Assembly (NCBI GenBank): GCA_017416055.1
Contig: JAFQDI010000143.1
Span: 1-6,172 of the forward strand
Length of the DNA stretch: 6,172 bases
Origin: Lachnospiraceae bacterium
GTDB lineage: Bacteria > Bacillota_A > Clostridia > Lachnospirales > Lachnospiraceae
Reading direction: 5' to 3'
The notes under the pieces are model-generated. The model worked only from the letters and a program-made list of their open reading frames with translations. It did not search any database and had not been told where the DNA came from. This document shows, in pieces, positions 1 through 5,498 of this stretch. Every line of letters begins with the position of its first letter. Positions within the stretch are counted from its first letter, which is position 1. The position numbers were made by a program, and so were the translations under genes.

Positions 1-1997
1 TAGGTCGGCTTTAAGATCGGTTCCAGCTGAGGACAGTGATAAGTGATCCGTTCCGGGTTCGTTTTTCCTTTGATATACTGGGGAATGAAGTCCATGGGTC
101 CGGGACGGTACAGCGAGATACCGGCAATGATATCTTCCATACTGTTAGGCTTCAGTTCCTTCATAAAGCTCTTCATGCCGGAGCTTTCCAACTGAAATAC
201 TCCGTCATTTTTACCGGTGCTGATGGACTCCAATACTTTTTTATCATCAAAATCAATGTGGTCAATGTCGATCTTCACGCCGTGGCTCTTTTCAATCATC
301 TTCACGGCATCCTGAATCACGGTTAAGGTGCGAAGACCCAGGAAATCCATTTTCAAAAGACCGAGTTCTTCCAGTGTTGTCATCGTAAACTGGGTAGTGA
401 TGGTACCGTCGGCGGAGCGGGACAGGGGAACATACTCCTCTGCCGGTTTCTGACAGATCACCACGCCCGCCGCATGCATAGAGGTGTGTCTCGGCAACCC
501 CTCCAGGCGCTTCGACATATCAATCAGGTTCTTAATCTGCTCATTCTCTTCATAATTTTTGCGAAGCTCCGGATTCATCTTCAGCGCCTTGTCGATGGTA
601 ATTCCAAGCTCCATGGGAATCATCTTTGCCACCTGATCGCACAGTGCGTAGGGCAGATCCAGCACACGTCCCACATCGCGGATCACCCCGCGGGCTGCCA
701 TCGTACCGAAGGTAACGATCTGAACCACACAGTCTTTTCCGTACTTTTCCACCACGTAATCGATCACCTCCTGGCGTCGCTCATAGCAGAAATCTACGTC
801 AATATCGGGCATGGACACGCGCTCCGGATTTAAGAAACGCTCAAACAAGAGGTCGTATTTGATCGGGTCGATGTTCGTGATTTCCAGCGCATAGGAAACA
901 ATACTGCCCGCCGCAGAACCACGTCCGGGGCCGACCATGATCTTGTTTCGCTTCGCAAAATTAATAAAATCCCACACGATGAGGAAGTAATCCACATATC
1001 CCATGTCGCGGATAACCGAAAGTTCATAGTCCATCCTCGCCTTCAGTGTACCGTCATCATTCGGATATCTCCGCTTCAGTCCGGCCAGACACAGCTCGTT
1101 CAGATATTCCCAGGCTGTCTTCCCGTCAGGCACGTCATAGTGAGGCAATTTCGTCACGTGGAACTCGAAATCCACATTGCAGCGCTCTGCAATCTTGTGC
1201 GTGTTTTCGATCGCCTGAGGTGCAAAGGCAAACAGTGCACGCATCTCCTCCTCGGACTTACAGTAATACTGTCCGCCCTCGTAGCGCATGCGGTTCTCGT
1301 CGCTGACCTTCTTTCCGGTCTGGATGCAGAGCAAAATATCGTGGGGTGTTGCGTCTTTTGCGTAAGTGTAATGAACATCGTTGGTTGCCACCAGTTCGAT
1401 TCCTGTCTCCTCACTCATGCGCATCAACTGAGTGTTCACCATGCGCTGTTCCGGGATTCCGTGATCCTGAAGCTCCAGGAAGAAATTTCCTTTTCCGAAT
1501 ATATCCTGATAATGAAGAGCAGACTTCACCGCCTCTTCGTACATGTTTCTCTGCAAATAGCGCTGAACCTCGCCGGCGAGGCAGGCACTCAGGGCGATGA
1601 TCCCCTCGTGGTAAGTTTCCAGCACCTCATAATCCACCCGGGGACGATAATAAAAGCCATCCACAAATCCCTTTGACACAATCTTCATCAGATTGTCGTA
1701 ACCGGTATTATTCTCCGCGAGCAGAACCAGATGGTAATATCTGTCCTCATCCTGCTTTCCCGCCTCCTTCTGGAATCGGGATCCGCTGGTCACATAGACC
1801 TCACAGCCGATGATCGGCTTGATTCCTGCCGCATGGGCAGCGCGATAAAAGTCAATGACTCCGTACATAACGCCGTGATCCGTGATGGCCAGGCTATCCA
1901 TGCCCAGTTCCCCCGCTCTGGCAGTGATCTCCTTGATCTTGCTGGAACCGTCCAGCAGGCTGTATTCCGTATGCACATGAAGATGGGTAAATGCCAT
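1..1997 (-). CDS. dnaE: DNA polymerase III alpha subunit DnaE, N-terminal part (3' end beyond window)
   Basis: DnaE extends primers at the replication fork in the cytoplasm. The frame is open from ATG 1997 to base 1 with no stop, about 665 codons; family members run to about 1150 residues, so the rest of the palm, the fingers and the C-terminal domains lie outside. An N-terminal PHP domain is visible (HLHVHTEYS at 5-13, TDHG at 39-42, LSACLAGE at 136-143, NDVHY at 206-210). The polymerase core follows: GPGRGSAAGS (356-365), PDIDVDF (397-403) with catalytic acidic residues, LPRHTSMHAAG (501-511), MDFLGLRTLT with the third likely catalytic Asp at 551, FQLES (601-605) and SLYRPGPM (628-635). These mark the DnaE class rather than PolC, which carries an inserted exonuclease domain. 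An AGGAGG at 2004-2009, 6 bases upstream, fixes the start. It appears to have its own promoter and not to be co-transcribed with the HPr-like gene. No frameshift is seen. Confidence 0.97.
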   Translation of the reverse strand, partial: MAFTHLHVHTEYSLLDGSSKIKEITARAGELGMDSLAITDHGVMYGVIDFYRAAHAAGIKPIIGCEVYVTSGSRFQKEAGKQDEDRYYHLVLLAENNTGYDNLMKIVSKGFVDGFYYRPRVDYEVLETYHEGIIALSACLAGEVQRYLQRNMYEEAVKSALHYQDIFGKGNFFLELQDHGIPEQRMVNTQLMRMSEETGIELVATNDVHYTYAKDATPHDILLCIQTGKKVSDENRMRYEGGQYYCKSEEEMRALFAFAPQAIENTHKIAERCNVDFEFHVTKLPHYDVPDGKTAWEYLNELCLAGLKRRYPNDDGTLKARMDYELSVIRDMGYVDYFLIVWDFINFAKRNKIMVGPGRGSAAGSIVSYALEITNIDPIKYDLLFERFLNPERVSMPDIDVDFCYERRQEVIDYVVEKYGKDCVVQIVTFGTMAARGVIRDVGRVLDLPYALCDQVAKMIPMELGITIDKALKMNPELRKNYEENEQIKNLIDMSKRLEGLPRHTSMHAAGVVICQKPAEEYVPLSRSADGTITTQFTMTTLEELGLLKMDFLGLRTLTVIQDAVKMIEKSHGVKIDIDHIDFDDKKVLESISTGKNDGVFQLESSGMKSFMKELKPNSMEDIIAGISLYRPGPMDFIPQYIKGKTNPERITYHCPQLEPILKPT

Positions 1998-2021
1998 GGA
2001 AAGCCTCCTCTCACCGAAAAT

Positions 2022-2034
2022 CCGCATTCTGCGG
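2022..2034 (-). other. Small hairpin in dnaE leader
   Basis: A perfect 5-base-pair stem (CCGCA/TGCGG) with a 3-base loop lies in the predicted 5' leader of dnaE, about 12 bases upstream of its Shine-Dalgarno sequence. It is too short to be a terminator and has no T-run. It may be a leader structure that affects mRNA stability or translation, or may be chance. Confidence 0.3.
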
Positions 2035-2059
2035 CAACGACATTCTTTCTTAATATATC

Positions 2060-2088
2060 ATTGTAGCATATTTTTTTCTTTTCATCTA
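2060..2088 (-). promoter_or_regulatory. Candidate dnaE promoter, extended -10
   Basis: Reading on the minus strand, TGCTACAAT at 2068-2060 is an extended -10 element (TG, one base, then TACAAT, 5 of 6 to consensus). A weak -35 (TAGATG, 3 of 6) sits 17 bases upstream at 2088-2083. The spacer is A-rich, as is common in Firmicute promoters. Transcription would start near 2053, giving a leader of roughly 55 bases before the dnaE ATG. The position downstream of the hairpin that ends the previous operon supports separate transcription of dnaE. Confidence 0.6.
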
Positions 2089-2160
2089 CAAAAAACTCTG
2101 TATTTCTGAAAAGTATTTGCATGTCATAAAGCCGAACGTCAAATATTCCATTCAGCCCAT

Positions 2161-2195
2161 AGAAAAAGCTGCCGCTTTTCGCGACAGCTTTTTCT
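2161..2195 (-). terminator. Intrinsic terminator after the hprK-murB-whiA-HPr-like run
   Basis: A 15-base-pair stem (one G-T wobble) with a 5-base GAAAA loop lies 35 bases past the HPr-like stop codon. The loop-side half of the stem is GC-rich and the outer part pairs an A-run with a T-run, so on the minus strand the RNA ends in AGCTTTTTCT. The T-run lies within the stem, and no further T-run follows it. The structure is nearly symmetric and could stop transcripts from either side, but no plus-strand gene converges on it here. Confidence 0.75.
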
Positions 2196-2230
2196 CGTTT
2201 TCCCCTTGCTTTTACTAATCTTCCAACAAA

Positions 2231-2485
2231 TTAATTGCCGGTTAAGTGAGCTGCAATTCCCTCAACTGCCTGTTCCTCATCCTTACCGTCAGCCTCAATG
2301 GTAATCACTTCATTGCCCTCAAAGTTCATAGTCATCATACCCATGATGCTCTTCGCATTGATGCTCTTGCTGCCTTGCTTCAGATGGATGGAACTCTGAT
2401 AGTGGCTCGCCACTTGCACAAGCATCGCTACAGGGCTCTGATCGCTTTCAAACTGTGCCTTCGTGGTAATAGTCTTGACTGTCAT
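2231..2485 (-). CDS. HPr-family protein lacking His15 (Crh-like regulator)
   Basis: This 84-residue protein aligns with Bacillus HPr without gaps through residue 54. The regulatory site is intact: KSINAKSIMGMM (40-51) with Ser46 and the hydrophobic patch Ile47/Met48/Met51, which in this family contacts HprK and CcpA. The PTS active site is not: His15 is Asp (codon GAT at 2443-2441) and Arg17 is Ser, while Pro18 remains. It should therefore not accept phosphate from enzyme I at position 15, but could be phosphorylated on Ser46 by HprK. Bacillus Crh, which has Gln15 and also follows whiA, is the closest known parallel, so this is probably a positional and functional equivalent; automatic annotation would likely say HPr family phosphocarrier. 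The ATG overlaps the whiA stop in ATGA, and AGGAGG at 2493-2498 lies 7 bases upstream, implying translational coupling. The gene ends in TAA before a strong hairpin. Confidence 0.93.
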   Translation of the reverse strand: MTVKTITTKAQFESDQSPVAMLVQVASHYQSSIHLKQGSKSINAKSIMGMMTMNFEGNEVITIEADGKDEEQAVEGIAAHLTGN

Positions 2486-3441
2486 CCTTTTTCCTCCTCG
2501 TCTCCTCGGAAACTGTTCGCGATTTCCTTTATTTTGCGCAGCCGATGATTGACACCCGATTTTCCAATGGGTGGATCCAGCGAATCTCCCAGCTCCTTCA
2601 GACTGGCCTCCGGTTTCGCAAGTCTTGCCTGCGCCACCGCTGCCACTCCCTCCGGGAGTTGATCGAATCCCACTCGGTCACGTAAGAATACTATATCATT
2701 GATCTGCTGTACAGCAGCTGATACCGTTTTGTTGATATTGGCCGTCTCGCAGTTTACCTTGCGATTGACCGTTCCGCTGATCTCTCGGATAATACGCACA
2801 TTCTCCAGTTCCATCAGCGCGTTGTGTGCTTCCATAACGTTGAGCAGATCAACCAACTGGCTTCCCTCTTTTATGTAGACCACGTGATGCTTCTTTCGGC
2901 AAACCACCTTCGCGTCAATGTCAAATTCAATCAACATCAACTCTCTCAGCTGATCCGCACGTTCACGTGTCTGGCACACTAATTCATAATGATAGGCTTT
3001 TTCCGGATTGCTGATCGATCCGGATGCGAGAAACGCACCACGGATAAACGCACGTTTGCAACAGGGACGTCTGAACACCGCCGGATCACACATCCCGTCA
3101 CCGAAGTGAATCTCTCCCTTACTGTCCAAGATCATAAATCCGGTCAGCACCTTAATCGCATCCTCACCGGTCACGGACACCACATAGGAGCTTCGTCTTC
3201 GGTTTCCCGGCACCTTTCCTACGGACCCGTCCGGAATAACGTCAAACGCTCGTTTCAACAAAAAGCCATATTTCTGTGCCACCGACGGATTCTCGATCCG
3301 TAAGATCGCCGTCAGCACACCTTCTCTCTCTTCAATCTCTCCGCAGGCAGCAAAAATGGCAGCCGCCTCAGCCAAATGGCAGTGAGGTTTGTGCGCGAAA
3401 TGCTTGGAGAGTTCGTATTTTACATCCGATGAAAAGGACAT
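2482..3441 (-). CDS. whiA: DNA-binding protein WhiA
   Basis: WhiA is a conserved Gram-positive DNA-binding protein, first known as a sporulation regulator in Streptomyces and linked to cell division and chromosome segregation in Bacillus. At 319 residues it has the usual length. The N-terminus MSFSSDVKYEL is typical. Residues 127-154, including KRAFIRGAFLASGSI, form the degenerate LAGLIDADG homing-endonuclease-like fold, expected to lack nuclease activity. NRKVNCETANINKT (226-239) lies in the linker, and the C-terminal helix-turn-helix covers about 263-308 (PEASLKELGDSL and IGKSGVNHRLRKI). The start at 3441 is set by GGAGG at 3448-3452, 6 bases upstream, and lies 16 bases after the murB stop. 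Its last codons overlap the start of the HPr-like gene. Both WhiA and an HPr-type regulator are thus made from one transcript, as in the Bacillus whiA-crh pair. No defect is visible. Confidence 0.97.
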   Translation of the reverse strand: MSFSSDVKYELSKHFAHKPHCHLAEAAAIFAACGEIEEREGVLTAILRIENPSVAQKYGFLLKRAFDVIPDGSVGKVPGNRRRSSYVVSVTGEDAIKVLTGFMILDSKGEIHFGDGMCDPAVFRRPCCKRAFIRGAFLASGSISNPEKAYHYELVCQTRERADQLRELMLIEFDIDAKVVCRKKHHVVYIKEGSQLVDLLNVMEAHNALMELENVRIIREISGTVNRKVNCETANINKTVSAAVQQINDIVFLRDRVGFDQLPEGVAAVAQARLAKPEASLKELGDSLDPPIGKSGVNHRLRKIKEIANSFRGDEEEKG

Positions 3442-3457
3442 CTCACACCTCCATCAC

Positions 3458-4363
3458 TCACATGCCAAGGGTACGGATCTCCATCTCCAATGAAACGCCA
3501 AACTGCTCCTGAACACGTTCCTCGATCTGTCTGCACAGTTCAAGAACATCTGCCGCCGTCGCACCGCCACGGTTGATCACAAAGCCGCAATGCTTTGCGG
3601 AAACCTGAGCACCGCCCACGGTATATCCCGCAAAGCCGGCATCCTGGATCAGCTTACCTGCAAAGTGTCCCTCCGGGCGCTTAAATGTACTTCCGGCACT
3701 GGGATACTCCAGTGGCTGTTTTTCTCTCCTGCTGCGGTTCATCTCGTCCATGCGTGCCTTGATTTCCGCCGACTTTCCGGGCTCAAGACGCATCTCCACC
3801 GCAGTCACAATCCCCTGACACTCCGGGATGCAGCTGGTCCGATAACCAAGCTCCATCTCCTCCACCGGAATCCACACAAGGTCCCCGTCGGGCATGAGCA
3901 CATGAACGCGGGTCAGCACCTGCTTCATCTCTCCACCGTATGCTCCGGCATTCATCACCACAGCTCCTCCGACACAACCCGGAATCCCGGAGGCAAACTC
4001 CAGTCCGGCAAGTCCGGCTTTCATGGCTTCATTCGCCACGCGGGCCAGGATCGCTCCCGCCTCTGCTCTGATGACATTCCCTTCAATCGTGAACTTCTCC
4101 ATCCCGCGCCGTGTACAAATCACCACACCGCGAAACCCGTCATCACTGACCAGAAGGTTACTTCCATTGCCGATGATCACATAGGGAACACCGGCTTCCC
4201 GACAGAGTGCAACGGCCTTGCACAGACCTTCCTCTCCGTCAGGTTCTATAAAAACATCTGCTGATCCGCCGATCCGGAAGGACGTGTGAGCGCTCATGGG
4301 CTCATCCCGCTTTACCCCGTCCGCACCTGCGACAGCCATCAATCGTTCAATCAATCGCTCCAT
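3458..4363 (-). CDS. murB: UDP-N-acetylenolpyruvoylglucosamine reductase MurB
   Basis: MurB is a cytoplasmic FAD enzyme that uses NADPH to reduce UDP-GlcNAc-enolpyruvate to UDP-MurNAc, the second committed step of peptidoglycan precursor synthesis. The 301-residue length fits the shorter Gram-positive class. FAD-binding parts are GNGSNLLVSDDGFRG (65-79) and ASGIPGCVGGAVVMNAGAYGGE (124-145, given as key motif residues G126, G129, G132-G133, N138, G140). The YRTS motif is at 174-177. PSAGSTFKRP (221-230) carries the likely catalytic Ser225, and the C-terminal EIRTLG supplies the likely catalytic Glu296. ATG 4363 lies only 3 bases after the hprK stop, with no strong Shine-Dalgarno (a weak AGGGA about 10 bases upstream, inside hprK), so translation probably depends on coupling to hprK. 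A tandem heptamer at this junction contains a second, out-of-frame ATG at 4370. Confidence 0.97.
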   Translation of the reverse strand: MERLIERLMAVAGADGVKRDEPMSAHTSFRIGGSADVFIEPDGEEGLCKAVALCREAGVPYVIIGNGSNLLVSDDGFRGVVICTRRGMEKFTIEGNVIRAEAGAILARVANEAMKAGLAGLEFASGIPGCVGGAVVMNAGAYGGEMKQVLTRVHVLMPDGDLVWIPVEEMELGYRTSCIPECQGIVTAVEMRLEPGKSAEIKARMDEMNRSRREKQPLEYPSAGSTFKRPEGHFAGKLIQDAGFAGYTVGGAQVSAKHCGFVINRGGATAADVLELCRQIEERVQEQFGVSLEMEIRTLGM

Positions 4364-4374
4364 CTATCATCTAT
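4361..4374 (-). repeat. Tandem heptamer at the hprK/murB junction
   Basis: Two head-to-tail copies of the heptamer CATCTAT (plus strand; ATAGATG on the minus strand) span the hprK stop codon and the murB start codon. Each copy carries an ATG on the minus strand. Only the downstream one (4363) opens murB; the ATG at 4370 soon meets a stop in another frame. Confidence 0.6.
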
Positions 4375-5302
4375 CCCTGTGAGCTGTCAGATTTTCCTGT
4401 ACACGGCGGTACAGTTCCTTGGCCGCATTGTAGCCGAGACTCTTCTGTCTGTGATTTACCGCTGCAGACTCAACGATCACCGCAAGGTTACGACCGGGAC
4501 GGATCGGCAGGTTGTAGCAAACCACCTTAATCCCCATAAACTCGGTATATTGGTCTTCCAAACCGAGACGATCGTACTCTTTCTCTCTGTCCCACTCCTC
4601 CAGTTTAATGACCATATCCACGCTCTTTGTCAACCGCACACTGCTGACACCGAATAGAGACTTTACATCAACAATACCGATACCACGAATCTCGATAAGG
4701 TATCGGGTCATCTCGGGAGCTGAGCCGACCAGCGTGACATCACTGACCTTCTTCATCTCCACTACGTCGTCTGCAACCAGACGGTGTCCACGCTTGATCA
4801 ACTCAAGGGCAGCCTCACTTTTACCGATGCCGCTCTCGCCGGTGATCAGCACACCGGTGCCGTATACATCGACCAAAACGCCGTGAATCGTGATCTGGGG
4901 CGCAAGTTCCACTCTCAGCCAGCGGATGATCTCCGCCATCAAATCGGAGGTGTTCGCCTTACTTCCGAGGATCGGTACATTGTACCGAACGGCCAGCGCA
5001 AGAATCTCCTCCTCCGGTCTCAACTCTCTGGAATAGATCAGGGCCGGAATCCCCTTGCGGAAGATCGACTCATAAATCTTCAGACGTTCCTCTTTGGTGA
5101 GGCGGTCCATAGTATATGTGTATTCAACATAACCGATAATCTGAACACGCTCGTTCGCAAAATGCTCCATGAATCCGGCAAGCTGAAGCGCCGGACGATT
5201 GATCTCAGGCTGATACAGCCAAATGTCATCCATGTTGATCTCAGGAGTCAGGTTCACCAAAGACAGTGTATTGATCAATTTTGTGATGCTCACTCGGTTC
5301 AT
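4367..5302 (-). CDS. hprK: HPr kinase/phosphorylase HprK
   Basis: HprK phosphorylates Ser46 of HPr and Crh-type proteins with ATP or pyrophosphate and reverses this when phosphate is high, setting carbon catabolite repression in Firmicutes. The 311 residues match the family length. The N-terminal half is the MurF-like domain. The C-terminal kinase domain has His140, the P-loop GESGIGKS (155-162, Lys161), LVADD (175-179, Asp178/Asp179), the family signature EIRGIGIVDV (204-213), RLGLED (245-250) and PIRPGRNLAV (266-275), the conserved loop that in Lactobacillus casei affects phosphorylase activity. All expected catalytic residues are present. ATG 5302 has GGAGGG at 5311-5316, 8 bases upstream. 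It opens the run with murB, whiA and an HPr-like gene, so kinase and a probable Ser46 target are encoded together. A terminator precedes it, so it likely starts its own transcript or is controlled by read-through. Confidence 0.98.
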   Translation of the reverse strand: MNRVSITKLINTLSLVNLTPEINMDDIWLYQPEINRPALQLAGFMEHFANERVQIIGYVEYTYTMDRLTKEERLKIYESIFRKGIPALIYSRELRPEEEILALAVRYNVPILGSKANTSDLMAEIIRWLRVELAPQITIHGVLVDVYGTGVLITGESGIGKSEAALELIKRGHRLVADDVVEMKKVSDVTLVGSAPEMTRYLIEIRGIGIVDVKSLFGVSSVRLTKSVDMVIKLEEWDREKEYDRLGLEDQYTEFMGIKVVCYNLPIRPGRNLAVIVESAAVNHRQKSLGYNAAKELYRRVQENLTAHRDR

Positions 5303-5318
5303 CGGCTTATCCCTCCGG

Positions 5319-5333
5319 AATCATCTGATGATT
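5319..5333 (-). promoter_or_regulatory. 15-base palindrome before the hprK ribosome binding site
   Basis: AATCATC-A-GATGATT is a perfect 7+7 inverted repeat around one central base, ending 2 bases upstream of the hprK Shine-Dalgarno element. It could be a protein-binding site. The one-base centre makes it a poor RNA hairpin. No known operator consensus was recognised. Confidence 0.3.
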
Positions 5334-5345
5334 AGTATTTAGTAT
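5332..5345 (-). repeat. Tandem heptamer upstream of hprK
   Basis: Two exact adjacent copies of TTAGTAT (plus strand; ATACTAA on the minus strand) overlap the edge of the palindrome at 5319-5333. They form an AT-rich segment just upstream of the hprK ribosome binding site. Function is unknown. Confidence 0.5.
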
Positions 5346-5368
5346 TGATTCACTTCGGATATTTTCCC

Positions 5369-5396
5369 ATAATGAATCGTTTCTACTCTAACACAA
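5369..5396 (-). promoter_or_regulatory. Weak candidate hprK promoter
   Basis: On the minus strand, TTGTGT at 5396-5391 (3 of 6 to -35 consensus) and CATTAT at 5374-5369 (4 of 6 to -10 consensus) are 16 bases apart. The -35 overlaps the T-run of the preceding terminator, so it would serve only hprK and the genes after it. It would start transcription near 5362 and give a leader of about 60 bases. The match is poor and another start is possible. Confidence 0.3.
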
Positions 5397-5419
5397 AAAG
5401 CCTTGAATTACAAGGCTTT
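5391..5419 (-). terminator. Intrinsic terminator between uvrC and hprK
   Basis: On the minus strand, AAAGCCTTG and CAAGGCTTT (5419-5397) form a perfect 9-base-pair stem around a 5-base TAATT loop, followed by a T-rich tail TTGTGT down to 5391. It lies about 80 bases past the uvrC stop and would end uvrC transcripts. It also lies downstream of a promoter-like pair at 5470-5497, so it may end a short RNA or act as a leader terminator for hprK. Confidence 0.8.
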
Positions 5420-5469
5420 CCGCGATTTCTGTCCTATTGTTCAATTTTTCAGGATTTTAAGACGTTTCT

Positions 5470-5497
5470 ATTGTAAATAGTACCATAGGGAACTCAA
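5470..5497 (-). promoter_or_regulatory. Candidate sigma-A-type promoter just after uvrC
   Basis: On the minus strand, TTGAGT at 5497-5492 (4 of 6 to TTGACA) and TACAAT at 5475-5470 (5 of 6 to TATAAT) are 16 bases apart and start one base past the uvrC stop. Transcription would begin near 5463 and meet the hairpin at 5397-5419 about 50 bases later. It is the best promoter match in this gap and could drive hprK by read-through or make a short terminated RNA. Confidence 0.5.
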
Positions 5498-5498
5498 T

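Noticed and set aside
1140..1676. Plus-strand open frame of 178 codons opposite dnaE
   Set aside because: It lies inside the continuous dnaE frame, which shows family motifs throughout; the opposite frame shows none.
1790..2122. Minus-strand 110-codon frame starting upstream of dnaE
   Set aside because: It overlaps the start of dnaE in another frame, runs through the dnaE promoter region and has no ribosome binding site or family signature.
2161..2195. Hairpin as a small RNA gene or transposon end
   Set aside because: Its position 35 bases after an operon's last stop and its stem with a T-rich 3' arm are explained by transcription termination.
3590..4264. Long plus-strand open frame opposite murB
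   Set aside because: It lies entirely antisense to a well-supported murB, its translation resembles no family, and no promoter or ribosome binding site supports it.
4784..5335. Plus-strand open frame of 183 codons opposite hprK
   Set aside because: It is a mirror of the hprK coding frame, with no recognisable protein character.
5369..5387. Possible catabolite responsive element (cre) before hprK
   Set aside because: The core AAACG is present on the minus strand, but about three positions of the TGNAANCGNTNNCA-type consensus fail, including the closing CA, so CcpA binding is not supported.
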